Positions 1-6,172 of a stretch of DNA of 8,120 nt are shown here, in pieces. Below the pieces are notes generated by a model, which saw nothing but the letters and a program-made list of their open reading frames with translations, searched no databases and had not been told where the DNA came from. The position numbers and the translations under genes were made by a program. Origin of the DNA: CAZHPY01 sp964534705. GTDB lineage: Bacteria > Omnitrophota > Gorgyraeia > 2-01-FULL-45-10. The stretch is taken from contig CAZHPY010000070.1 in assembly GCA_964534705.1 (NCBI GenBank), positions 1-8,120 on the forward strand, given 5' to 3'. Within the stretch, counting starts at the first letter, position 1; each line of letters begins with the position of its first letter.

Positions 1-270
1 CTTGAAAAGACCGTTTTGGATAGCGTATTCAGCGGCAGGTTTACGCAGGGAGAAGCTCATATAGTAACCAATGCCAGGCACAAGGAGCTTATCGATAAGG
101 CCTTGAATAACATGTTATCGGTGCAAGGCCTTATAAGAGATGGTTCTCACCCGGAACTCATAGCAGTTGATATTAAAGAGGCTATATACGATCTTGGCCT
201 GGTAATAGGCAGGTCGGTTACAGACGATGTGCTGGACAGGATATTTGAGGATTTTTGTGTAGGAAAATAA
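1..270 (+). CDS. mnmE: tRNA uridine-5-carboxymethylaminomethyl modification GTPase MnmE, C-terminal fragment
   Basis: The first 89 codons visible, in frame 1, are the C-terminal end of MnmE; the gene begins upstream of the window. MnmE is a GTPase that, with MnmG, modifies the wobble uridine (U34) of certain tRNAs using methylene-tetrahydrofolate. The fragment belongs to the C-terminal helical domain. It shows the conserved T-N-x-R-H motif (TNARH, around fragment residues 28-32), the late D-L-G-x-V-x-G-x-x-V-T-D-D-V-L-D-x-I-F segment, and the terminal F-C-V-G-K. That last motif matches the family's C-[IV]-G-K signature, whose Cys is functionally important. The G domain is outside the window, so its integrity cannot be judged. 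The stop codon (268-270) is 14 bp before folE, so the two are probably co-transcribed. Identification is firm because of the terminal signature. Confidence 0.93.
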   Translation, partial: LEKTVLDSVFSGRFTQGEAHIVTNARHKELIDKALNNMLSVQGLIRDGSHPELIAVDIKEAIYDLGLVIGRSVTDDVLDRIFEDFCVGK

Positions 271-284
271 GGAAAGGACAAAAG

Positions 285-842
285 ATGGACATCAGGAAAA
301 TAGAAAAAGCCGTAACTGAAATATTGATAGCGGTCGGTGAGGACCCGAAAAGGCGCGATATAAAGGATACGCCCAAACGCGTAGCGCAGATGTATGGAGA
401 GATCCTGGCAGGGACAAAACTAAATGCCGAAAAAGAACTTGAGGTAATTTTCGAGAAGGACCATGATGAAATAATCCTGCTTAAGAATATCCCTTTATAC
501 TCTATCTGTGAGCACCATCTCCTGCCATTTATAGGTAAGGCGCACGTAGCTTATATACCAAGCAATAACAGGGTAACGGGTTTAAGCAAGATCGCCAGGG
601 TTGTGGATATATTCGCAAGAAGACTGCAGGTCCAGGAGCGCCTTACTACGGACATTGCCGATGTTATCATGAAGAAGCTTAGGCCAAAAGGTGTAGTGGT
701 TGTAATTGAAGCGGAGCACCTTTGCATGTCCATGCGCGGTGTAAAAAAACCGGGTGTTCTTACGATCACCAGCGCTGTCAGGGGCATATTCAGGAAAAAT
801 GAAAAGACAAGATCCGAAGCAATGGCCCTTATCAGGGGATAG
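285..842 (+). CDS. folE: GTP cyclohydrolase I (FolE, type I)
   Basis: This 185-aa cytoplasmic enzyme converts GTP to 7,8-dihydroneopterin triphosphate, the first step of folate synthesis and also the entry to the queuosine precursor pathway. The zinc ligands of the family are intact: Cys75 and His78 in the C-E-H-H motif (residues 75-78) and Cys147 in H-L-C-M-S-M-R-G (145-152). The family blocks G-L-S-K-I-A-R (99-105), R-R-L-Q-V-Q-E-R-L (112-120) and P-G-V-L-T-I-T-S-A-V-R-G (156-167) are present. Length is typical for short bacterial FolE. An in-frame TTG at 255 would overlap mnmE and add ten residues with no homology. The ATG at 285 is preferred because a purine-rich ribosome site (GGAAAGG, 271-277) lies 7 nt upstream and the protein then begins with the usual helix before D-P-x-R-x-x-I-x-D-T-P-K-R-V. 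It sits directly downstream of mnmE, which consumes a folate cofactor. Confidence 0.95.
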   Translation: MDIRKIEKAVTEILIAVGEDPKRRDIKDTPKRVAQMYGEILAGTKLNAEKELEVIFEKDHDEIILLKNIPLYSICEHHLLPFIGKAHVAYIPSNNRVTGLSKIARVVDIFARRLQVQERLTTDIADVIMKKLRPKGVVVVIEAEHLCMSMRGVKKPGVLTITSAVRGIFRKNEKTRSEAMALIRG

Positions 843-855
843 AGGCCTATTAGTA

Positions 856-884
856 TTGAATATTATAAGCTAATATAATATAAT
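856..884 (+). promoter_or_regulatory. Candidate sigma70-type promoter upstream of the DUF212 gene
   Basis: In the 54-bp AT-rich gap after folE there is TTGAAT (856-861, two mismatches to the TTGACA consensus), a 17-nt spacer, and a perfect TATAAT (879-884). A second TATAAT overlaps it at 874-879 but is wrongly spaced. Transcription would start near 890-892, leaving a leader of only about 5-7 nt before the ATG at 897. That fits the absence of a Shine-Dalgarno there. No terminator hairpin is seen between folE and this site, so read-through from mnmE-folE is also likely. AT-rich DNA gives chance matches to TATAAT easily, so confidence is moderate. Confidence 0.45.
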
Positions 885-896
885 AATGACCTAAAG

Positions 897-1346
897 ATGT
901 ATAACGACCTATTAGAATTCAGCAGAAATTACATATTTGGCACCACTGTAGTGTCATGGCTGGTAGCGCAATCGATAAAAGTAGTCCTTGGCGTATTCAG
1001 GGAAAAGCGCTTTAACTTCCGGTGGTTTGTCGGTACCGGCGGGATGCCAAGCTCCCACGCTGCAGGCGTGTCAGCGCTTGCCACTTCCATAGGCGTATCC
1101 TACGGATTCGACTCAGCATTGTTTGCCGTAACCCTGGTGTTTGCCCTTATAGTATTATTTGATGCCCAGGGAGTAAGATATTCCAGCGGCAAGCAGGCGG
1201 AAATATTGAATAAAATGCTTGATGATATATACTGGCAGAAAAGGTTGGACGATAAGCAGCTAAAAGAATTTTTAGGCCATACACCTGTTGAGGTATTTGC
1301 CGGAATTGCGCTGGGGATATTTGTTTCGCTTTTACTGTATAGGTGA
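897..1346 (+). CDS. Divergent PAP2 family membrane protein (DUF212, YuiD-like)
   Basis: The 149-aa protein matches the DUF212/divergent PAP2 family, small membrane proteins related to phosphatidic-acid/polyprenyl phosphatases but of unproven activity. Hallmarks seen are G-M-P-S-S-H-A-A (residues 49-56, the PAP2-like P-S-S-H block), F-D-A-Q-G-V-R-Y (88-95), and L-G-H-T-P-x-E-V-F-A-G (126-136). Hydrophobic segments lie at about 13-33, 54-70, 73-90 and 133-147. Length is normal for the family. The ATG at 897 has no clear Shine-Dalgarno, but a promoter candidate lies so close upstream that the message may be nearly leaderless. The next gene starts 3 bp after the stop, so the pair is probably co-transcribed. 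A role in envelope lipid-phosphate metabolism is suggested by the fold and by the cell-wall gene downstream, but the substrate is unknown. Confidence 0.88.
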   Translation: MYNDLLEFSRNYIFGTTVVSWLVAQSIKVVLGVFREKRFNFRWFVGTGGMPSSHAAGVSALATSIGVSYGFDSALFAVTLVFALIVLFDAQGVRYSSGKQAEILNKMLDDIYWQKRLDDKQLKEFLGHTPVEVFAGIALGIFVSLLLYR

Positions 1347-1349
1347 TAA

Positions 1350-2204
1350 ATGCAGAAAAAAATATTATTAATAATAGCCACGGTCCTTATATTTGCTGTT
1401 GCAGGCATCTTTATCATATACAGGATAGCCGTACATCCGGTTAAGCCTGCCGGCCAACAACCGGTATCCGTAGTGGCCAACAATATAGAAAAGGCGTCTA
1501 AAGAGGAAGAGAACCTTTTTAATCTTGCCGCAAAATATGAACAATCAGGGGATCTTTTAAACTTACGCGATTCTTACCAGCAGATAATCGAAAAATTCCC
1601 AAGCTCGACCAATGTAGGAAAGGCCCAGGAAGGACTTGAAAATACGAATGTGGGAATACTATTTTCTCCGATCTCTACGCCGGATTCCATTTCATATGAG
1701 ATACAAAAAGGCGATACGCTGGCTAAAATAGCAAAGAAATTTTCCAATACCCAGGACATGATAATGAAGGCTAACGGTTTAAAGAACCCGTCCATTGTTC
1801 CGCTGGGCAAGAAAATAAAAATCCATAATGAAAAATTCAACATTATCGTAGACAAATCCCAGAACATACTTACGCTGAAATCAGCAGATAGAGTAATAAA
1901 GACCTATCATGTTTCGACAGGGCTCAATAATTCCACTCCCGTCGGAAATTTTAAGATCATAAATAAGATCGTCGATCCGCCATGGTATACGGCAGGGACC
2001 GTGATACAGCCGGACAGCCCCAAAAACATACTTGGCACGAGATGGCTTGGGCTTTCTGCCCAGGGATACGGTATCCATGGCACTACAGAACCGCAATCAA
2101 TAGGTAAACAGGTTACCTCGGGCTGCATAAGGATGAAGAATATAGAAGTAGAAGAGCTTTACCAGATAGTGCCTGAAGGCACTGAAGTTGTAATAGTCGA
2201 TTAA
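1350..2204 (+). CDS. Membrane-anchored LysM / L,D-transpeptidase (YkuD) family protein
   Basis: This 284-aa protein is an envelope enzyme predicted to act on peptidoglycan outside the inner membrane. An N-terminal hydrophobic segment (about residues 4-25) after a short K-K start is a signal anchor. Residues about 52-98 look like one or two TPR-type helical repeats (E-x-x-x-L-F-N-L-A-A-K-Y-E-Q-S-G-D). A LysM domain follows at about 115-159 (Y-E-I-Q-K-G-D-T-L-x-K-I-A-K-K-F). The YkuD catalytic domain spans about 162-283, with His243 (I-H-G-T) and the catalytic Cys259 in T-S-G-C-I-R-M (256-262), 16 residues apart as in the family. The histidine of the common S-H-G-C version is Ser257 here, a tolerated variation. 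Family members form 3-3 cross-links or attach proteins to peptidoglycan; which applies here is unknown. The start overlaps an AGGTGAT purine stretch at the end of the previous gene. Confidence 0.92.
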   Translation: MQKKILLIIATVLIFAVAGIFIIYRIAVHPVKPAGQQPVSVVANNIEKASKEEENLFNLAAKYEQSGDLLNLRDSYQQIIEKFPSSTNVGKAQEGLENTNVGILFSPISTPDSISYEIQKGDTLAKIAKKFSNTQDMIMKANGLKNPSIVPLGKKIKIHNEKFNIIVDKSQNILTLKSADRVIKTYHVSTGLNNSTPVGNFKIINKIVDPPWYTAGTVIQPDSPKNILGTRWLGLSAQGYGIHGTTEPQSIGKQVTSGCIRMKNIEVEELYQIVPEGTEVVIVD

Positions 2205-2210
2205 GGAGGT
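2204..2210 (+). promoter_or_regulatory. Strong Shine-Dalgarno fixing the TTG start of accA
   Basis: AGGAGGT lies immediately behind (and overlaps by one base) the stop codon of the transpeptidase gene. It is near-perfectly complementary to the 16S anti-Shine-Dalgarno and ends 4 nt before a TTG at 2215. The next in-frame ATG (2227) would be 16 nt away, too far. The site therefore decides in favour of the TTG start and implies strong translation of accA independent of the upstream gene. Confidence 0.8.
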
Positions 2211-2214
2211 AACC

Positions 2215-3186
2215 TTGGCCATTCACATGCCGGGGCTTGACTTCGAAAAACCCATAATAGAATTAGAGAGAAAGATCGAGGAGCTCAAAGGCTTTACGGC
2301 CCGCGAGGACCTCAACATGTCCGGGGAGCTTAAGAAGCTGGAGTCCAAACTCGCCCAGATAAAGAAAGAGATATACGAGAACCTTACGCCATGGCAGAGG
2401 GTGCAGCTTGCGCGCCATCCAAAAAGGCCGTATACCCTGGATTACATCGACATGATGATGACAGATTTTATAGAGATCCACGGAGACAGGCATTTTGCGG
2501 ATGACAAGGCGCTTATCGGCGGCCTGGGGACCCTGAATGGGGAAAGGGTAATGGTTTTGGGCCATCAGAAGGGGCGGGACACCAAGGAAAACCTGGTGAG
2601 GAATTTCGGAAGCGCCCATCCCGAAGGTTATAGAAAGGCCATGAGGCTTATGAATATGGCCGAAAAATTTTCATTGCCTGTGGTCGCATTTATCGATACT
2701 CCCGGAGCGTATCCTGGCATAGGGGCCGAAGAGCGTGGACAGGCAGAGGCGATCGCCTACAATCTGCGCGAGATGGCTACCCTGCAAACCCCGATACTGG
2801 TTTTTGTCATAGGCGAAGGCGGGTCAGGCGGTGCGCTGGGTATAGGGATCGGCGATAAAGTTTATGTATTGGAAAACGCATATTATTCTGTCATATCGCC
2901 CGAAGGCTGCGCGGCTATATTATGGAAAGAGCGCGGCCGCTCTCCGGATGCGGCTAAGTCATTAAAACTTACCGCAAAAGACCTGCTGGAGATGGGCATA
3001 ATAGACGGTATGATAAAGGAACCTCTCGGTGGAGCGCACAGGAACCCCCAGGAAGTCGCGTTAAATATAAAATCCACCATAAAAAAAGATCTCGATATCC
3101 TGAAAAAATTACCTAAGACAAAACTGGTAGAAATGCGTTATGATAAATTCAGGTCGATCGGAATTTTTAATGAACCGACAAAATGA
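2215..3186 (+). CDS. accA: Acetyl-CoA carboxylase carboxyltransferase subunit alpha
   Basis: This 323-aa cytoplasmic protein is the alpha half of the carboxyltransferase that moves CO2 from carboxybiotin to acetyl-CoA, making malonyl-CoA, the committed step of fatty acid synthesis. It needs AccD (beta), plus AccB and AccC, none of which is in the window. The family opening L-D-F-E-K-P-I-x-E-L-E-x-K-I (residues 8-21) is followed by P-W-Q-R-V-Q-L-A-R-H-P-x-R-P-Y-T (59-74). The crotonase-type core carries I-D-T-P-G-A-Y-P-G-I-G-A-E-E-R-G-Q (160-176), the oxyanion-hole glycines G-E-G-G-S-G-G-A-L (200-208), S-V-I-S-P-E-G-C-A-A-I-L-W (225-237) and G-G-A-H-R-N-P (272-278). Length is normal. The TTG start is set by the Shine-Dalgarno at 2204-2210. 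The last codons overlap the downstream kinase gene by 17 bp, tying its translation to a regulatory cassette. Confidence 0.97.
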   Translation: MAIHMPGLDFEKPIIELERKIEELKGFTAREDLNMSGELKKLESKLAQIKKEIYENLTPWQRVQLARHPKRPYTLDYIDMMMTDFIEIHGDRHFADDKALIGGLGTLNGERVMVLGHQKGRDTKENLVRNFGSAHPEGYRKAMRLMNMAEKFSLPVVAFIDTPGAYPGIGAEERGQAEAIAYNLREMATLQTPILVFVIGEGGSGGALGIGIGDKVYVLENAYYSVISPEGCAAILWKERGRSPDAAKSLKLTAKDLLEMGIIDGMIKEPLGGAHRNPQEVALNIKSTIKKDLDILKKLPKTKLVEMRYDKFRSIGIFNEPTK

Positions 3187-3586
3187 TATTGTAGAAGAAA
3201 ATATCGCGATACCGAGTGAAGTAAAATATGTACGTGAGGTATCTTCTAAAATATTGAGAATATTAGAAACCCGTAATATCGACGAATCGGTCCTTTTTGA
3301 TATAAGGCTTTGCGTGGAAGAAACCGTGCGTAACGCTATTGAGCACGGTAATGTAAAAGATAAAAGGTCCAAGGTAAAGATAAACTACAGGATCTCCGGC
3401 GACAGGTTTACCATTGAAGTCGAGGACGAAGGCGCCGGGTTTGACTACAGGTCGCTGCCCGATCCTACGCATGAAGAGAATCTCATGAAAAACAGCGGCC
3501 GGGGTGTCTATCTTGTCCGCCGCCTTATGGATAAAGTTGAATTCAATGAAAAAGGGAATAAAGTAAAACTTACCAAGTATATGTAA
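3170..3586 (+). CDS. RsbW/SpoIIAB-like GHKL serine kinase (anti-sigma factor family)
   Basis: The 138-aa single-domain GHKL ATPase has the size and motifs of the RsbW/SpoIIAB family. These proteins bind a partner (classically a sigma factor) and phosphorylate a STAS-domain antagonist on serine. The N box reads C-V-E-E-T-V-R-N-A-I-E-H-G-N (residues 48-61), with Glu51 at the catalytic-base position and Asn55 as the Mg-ATP ligand. The G1 box is D-E-G-A-G-F-D (86-92) and the G2 box S-G-R-G-V-Y-L-V (109-116). All residues needed for kinase activity appear intact. The start at 3170 gives a normal-length N-terminus and a 17-bp overlap with accA. An in-frame ATG at 3140 would add ten residues with no family support. 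The STAS gene follows 17 bp downstream, the usual kinase/antagonist pairing but with the kinase first. No sigma factor is adjacent, so its second partner is unknown. Confidence 0.9.
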   Translation: MNRQNDIVEENIAIPSEVKYVREVSSKILRILETRNIDESVLFDIRLCVEETVRNAIEHGNVKDKRSKVKINYRISGDRFTIEVEDEGAGFDYRSLPDPTHEENLMKNSGRGVYLVRRLMDKVEFNEKGNKVKLTKYM

Positions 3587-3590
3587 AACA

Positions 3591-3596
3591 AAGGAG
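3591..3596 (+). promoter_or_regulatory. Shine-Dalgarno of the STAS gene
   Basis: AAGGAG lies in the 17-bp gap after the kinase stop codon, 7 nt before the ATG at 3604. It gives the STAS protein its own ribosome entry, in contrast to the overlapping starts of the genes either side. Confidence 0.7.
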
Positions 3597-3603
3597 ACCG
3601 TCG

Positions 3604-3927
3604 ATGGCAATAAAAACAGAAGATAAAAATGGGTTGACCGTTTGTTATGTTGAGGGCGAGATAGATATTAACACGTCACCGGACATAAAGAAGAATTTTG
3701 AGAAAATACTTTCGAAAAAGACTCCTGCTATGGTCATAAATTTCAGCAAAGTGACGTATGTTGATTCATCCGGCCTGGCAACGCTGGTGGAAATATTGAA
3801 AGACATGCGCACATATGGCGGGAAGATGAAGCTTTCCAACCTGTCGCCAAAAATAAAGAGCTTGTTTGAGATAACCAAGCTGGAGAAGTTGTTCGAGATA
3901 ATAGCGGACGAAAAAGACGCATTATGA
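3604..3927 (+). CDS. STAS-domain anti-sigma factor antagonist (RsbV/SpoIIAA-like; possible MlaB equivalent)
   Basis: The 107-aa protein is a single STAS domain covering residues 1-105. It has the family's first strand L-T-V-C-Y-V-E-G-E-I-D-I-N-T (11-24) and the phospho-acceptor loop Y-V-D-S-S-G-L-A-T-L (52-61). Ser55, directly after Asp54, aligns with the serine phosphorylated in SpoIIAA and RsbV. The C-terminal helix region S-P-K-I-K-S-L-F-E-I-T-K-L is also typical. In partner switching the unphosphorylated STAS protein captures the RsbW-type kinase; phosphorylation releases it. The gene has a good ribosome site, follows the kinase gene, and its stop overlaps the mlaE start by 4 bp. That position recalls MlaB, the STAS subunit that binds the ATPase MlaF in E. 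coli and whose key Thr occupies the same place as Ser55. It could serve a distant sigma factor, the lipid transporter, or both; sequence alone cannot decide. Confidence 0.9.
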   Translation: MAIKTEDKNGLTVCYVEGEIDINTSPDIKKNFEKILSKKTPAMVINFSKVTYVDSSGLATLVEILKDMRTYGGKMKLSNLSPKIKSLFEITKLEKLFEIIADEKDAL

Positions 3928-4718
3928 ACTTTATAGAAAAGATAGGGGTTGTTATATTGGGTACGAGCCGGCACACGGCAGGAGTGTTGGCTTTATTTTT
4001 TGAGGCCGTTTATTGGATAATCGTGGGGCCGTTCAAAAAGAGATTTCCCAAGCCCGAAGGCATATTCTCACAGATGGTGTTTGCCGGTATAGATTCTCTT
4101 ATAATAGTTTTTTTTGTGGCTTTTTTTACCGGAATAGTAATAGCCATGCAAAGCGCGTACCAGTTGGCCCGTTTTGGCGCAAATATATATGTAGCGCCGA
4201 TGGTAAGTATAGGTATAGCCAGGGAGCTGGGGCCGGTATTAACGGCGCTGGTAGTTGCCGGCAGGGTAGGCGCTGCCATAGCGGCTGAGCTTGGGACGAT
4301 GAAGGTCACGGAACAGATAGAAGCCCTGGAAACGATGGCCCTTAATCCGGTCCGCTATCTTGTGGTGCCGCGGCTGCTTGCGTTATTAATAATGCTGCCA
4401 TGCCTGACGGTCTTTGCGGATATCCTGGGCGTACTTGGCGGTTTACTGGTAGGGGTATTTAACCTGCATCTGAATCCATACAGGTATATAACTTTTTCAT
4501 TCCAGTTCATGCTATGGAAGGATTTTTGGACGGGTATCATAAAGAGCGCCGTTTTTGGGATCACGATAGCGATGATAGGTTGTTATATGGGGCTGCGCAC
4601 AAAAGGCGGGGCTGAAGGTGTAGGTAAATCTACGACCTTAAGCGTGGTCACAAGTTTTATCCTTATCATATTGTTTGATTGCATCCTTACGGGTGTGTTT
4701 TATTTCATGAATAAATAG
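3924..4718 (+). CDS. mlaE: MlaE/YrbE-family lipid ABC transporter permease
   Basis: The 264-aa inner-membrane permease belongs to the MlaE family, which with MlaF and MlaD moves phospholipids (or related lipids) between inner membrane and periplasm. The diagnostic stretch runs from I-A-R-E-L-G-P-V-L-T-A-L (98-109) through V-A-G-R-V-G-A-A-I-A-A-E-L-G-T-M (111-126) and E-Q-I-E-A-L-E-T-M-A-L-N-P (130-142) to P-R-L-L-A (149-153). A G-V-G-K-x-T-T-x-x-V-V-x-S block (232-244) precedes the last membrane helix. Hydrophobic helices lie at about 57-76, 101-120, 152-180, 205-222 and 240-261. An amphipathic N-terminal region (about 1-40) is as in E. coli MlaE, and length is nearly the same. The start overlaps the STAS stop as ATGA, indicating translational coupling. 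mlaF and mlaD follow at once; mlaC, mlaA and other transport partners are not in view. Confidence 0.94.
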   Translation: MNFIEKIGVVILGTSRHTAGVLALFFEAVYWIIVGPFKKRFPKPEGIFSQMVFAGIDSLIIVFFVAFFTGIVIAMQSAYQLARFGANIYVAPMVSIGIARELGPVLTALVVAGRVGAAIAAELGTMKVTEQIEALETMALNPVRYLVVPRLLALLIMLPCLTVFADILGVLGGLLVGVFNLHLNPYRYITFSFQFMLWKDFWTGIIKSAVFGITIAMIGCYMGLRTKGGAEGVGKSTTLSVVTSFILIILFDCILTGVFYFMNK

Positions 4719-4733
4719 TGGGGGCCGTGATAA

Positions 4734-5543
4734 ATGGTTGACGGGAACGAAATAGTCATAAAAGCGCAGGATGTCGTAAAGAAGTTCGGGGACAGGACCA
4801 TACTCAACGGGATAAACCTGGATATATACAGGGGCGAAACGTTTGTAATAATGGGCGGGTCCGGGTGCGGCAAAAGCACTTTTCTGCGCCACTTAATAGG
4901 CGCCCTGAAGCCCGATTCAGGGAAGGTGTTCCTGCTTGGAAAGGACCTGGCTGCGTTGAACGAGGACCAGATGGACGCGGTGAAGAAAAAGATAGGGATG
5001 TGTTTCCAGTCGGCCGCGCTTTTCGATTCGATGACCGTGGGCGATAATGTCAGTCTCCCGCTAAGAGAGCATACAAGGCTAGAAAAGAGCGTTATAGATA
5101 CGGTCGTAAAGATGAAACTGGAGATGGTCGGATTAAGGGGCTTCGAAGCCCTTATGCCAAGCCAGTTATCGGGCGGTATGAGAAAAAGGGTGGGGCTGGC
5201 CAGGGCAATAGTCATGGATCCCGAAATAATATTTTATGATGAACCTACGGCCGGGCTTGACCCTATAGTTTCCGGAGTAATAGACAAGCTTATCCTGGAC
5301 CTTTCAAAAAAGCTTTCAATAACCAGCGTCGTTGTAACGCATGACATGAAAAGCGTTTTTTCTATAGCCGACAGGGTGGCAATGTTATATGAAGGCCGGG
5401 TTCTCGAGGTCGGTACGCCGCAGGCGATAAAAAAGAGCAACAATCCAATGGTCCAGCAGTTCATTTCCGGCAGTCCGGACGGGCCGATAAAATTTTTCCA
5501 GCAAAAAGATGATTATCTGGAGCAATTGATGAAAGGGGCATAA
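4734..5543 (+). CDS. mlaF: MlaF-family lipid ABC transporter ATP-binding protein
   Basis: The 269-aa cytoplasmic ATPase drives the MlaE permease. It has Walker A G-G-S-G-C-G-K-S-T (residues 41-49), Q-loop Gln92, signature L-S-G-G-M-R-K-R (145-152), Walker B I-I-F-Y-D-E (165-170), D-loop A-G-L-D (173-176) and switch His203 (V-T-H-D). The L-S-G-G-M-[RK]-K-R variant and the F-D-S-M-T-V-x-[DE]-N-V block (97-106) are typical of MlaF/MCE-associated ATPases. After the core, the tail about residues 246-269 (S-P-D-G-P-I-K-F, then D-Y-L-E-Q-L) resembles the C-terminal extension of E. coli MlaF that reaches the partner MlaF subunit and contacts MlaB. This makes a STAS-type subunit plausible here. ATG 4734 is preceded by a G-rich site (GGGGG, 4720-4724) 15 bp after mlaE. 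mlaD starts one base after the stop. Confidence 0.94.
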   Translation: MVDGNEIVIKAQDVVKKFGDRTILNGINLDIYRGETFVIMGGSGCGKSTFLRHLIGALKPDSGKVFLLGKDLAALNEDQMDAVKKKIGMCFQSAALFDSMTVGDNVSLPLREHTRLEKSVIDTVVKMKLEMVGLRGFEALMPSQLSGGMRKRVGLARAIVMDPEIIFYDEPTAGLDPIVSGVIDKLILDLSKKLSITSVVVTHDMKSVFSIADRVAMLYEGRVLEVGTPQAIKKSNNPMVQQFISGSPDGPIKFFQQKDDYLEQLMKGA

Positions 5544-5544
5544 G

Positions 5545-6159
5545 ATGAAAATAACGAATGAGTTAAAGACAGGGCTTGTAGTCGTAGCGGCGATAATGGT
5601 CGCATCAATATTCTGGGTCAAAACGGCTAATTTTAGCAGTAAGCCATACAGGCTCAAGACGCTTTTTAATTATGCGGAAGGCATAAAGGCGGATTCGATA
5701 GTCAAATTATCCGGTATAGAGATCGGCCGCGTCGAGAACATAAAATTTATATATGCGCCTGAAACAAAGGTCGAGCTGACACTTATACTGGATAAGACCG
5801 CTAAGGTACACGATGATTCCATAGCCTTCATATCGACCAGCGGCATCGTCGGAGACGCGTTTTTAGGGCTCACTCCCGGGTCTCCTGAAAGGCCTTTCGC
5901 GAAGAACGGGGATATGATAGCAGGCGAAGACCCCATAGAGATGAGGAAGCTTATGAAAAAGGCAGATGCCATTGCCGATAACCTGGATAAGACGCTGGTC
6001 GAATTTAAAGCGCTTGCTGCAGGATTGAACGGCGTAGTAAAAGACAATAAGTCCAGGATCGATGGTATCCTTGCCAATCTCGAGCAGACATCCGTGAACT
6101 TTAACGCCTTCAGCGAAGACCTTAAGAAGAATCCCTGGAAGCTTTTGTCAAAGAAGTAA
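5545..6159 (+). CDS. mlaD: MlaD-family MCE-domain lipid-binding protein
   Basis: The 204-aa protein is the substrate-binding MCE component of the transporter, anchored in the inner membrane with its bulk in the periplasm. The N-terminus has the family start N-E-L-K-T-G-L-V-V (5-13) leading into a transmembrane helix (about 10-25). The single MCE domain covers about 35-112. It includes F-N-Y-A-E-G-I-K-A-D-S-I-V-K-L-S-G-I-E-I-G (41-61), which is the usual 'G-L-x-x-G-x-x-V-x-x-x-G-I-x-V-G' block, and T-S-G-I-V-G-D-A-F-L-G-L-T-P-G (98-112). A helical C-terminal region (about 130-195), rich in small and charged residues, is typical of MlaD-type hexamers that form a lipid tunnel. The terminal N-P-W-K-L-L (196-201) is common in such proteins. 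The gene sits one base after mlaF, with AAAGGGG at the mlaF 3' end as ribosome site. Confidence 0.92.
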   Translation: MKITNELKTGLVVVAAIMVASIFWVKTANFSSKPYRLKTLFNYAEGIKADSIVKLSGIEIGRVENIKFIYAPETKVELTLILDKTAKVHDDSIAFISTSGIVGDAFLGLTPGSPERPFAKNGDMIAGEDPIEMRKLMKKADAIADNLDKTLVEFKALAAGLNGVVKDNKSRIDGILANLEQTSVNFNAFSEDLKKNPWKLLSKK

Positions 6160-6172
6160 GAGAACTATAAAA

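Noticed and set aside
255..284. Earlier TTG start for folE overlapping mnmE
   Set aside because: The ten extra residues show no family similarity, and the ATG at 285 has a suitable ribosome site 7 nt upstream.
843..896. Terminator or small RNA in the gap after folE
   Set aside because: Only a weak 6-bp inverted repeat (TATTAG at 848-853 with CTAATA at 870-875) is present, AT-only in part and with a long loop; it does not make a convincing terminator.
2140..2145. Transpeptidase active-site change (Ser257 in place of His in S-H-G-C)
   Set aside because: YkuD-family enzymes vary at this position (B. subtilis YkuD has Lys), and the catalytic His243, Cys259 and Arg261 are intact, so it is not a sign of inactivation.
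3140..3169. Earlier ATG start for the RsbW-like kinase
   Set aside because: It would deepen the overlap with accA to 47 bp and add residues not found in the family; it cannot be fully excluded because neither start has a strong Shine-Dalgarno.
3170..3927. Classical sigma-factor regulon module
   Set aside because: Not ruled out, but no sigma factor gene is in the window, and the STAS gene is coupled to mlaE; calling it a sigma regulator from the family name alone would be unsupported.
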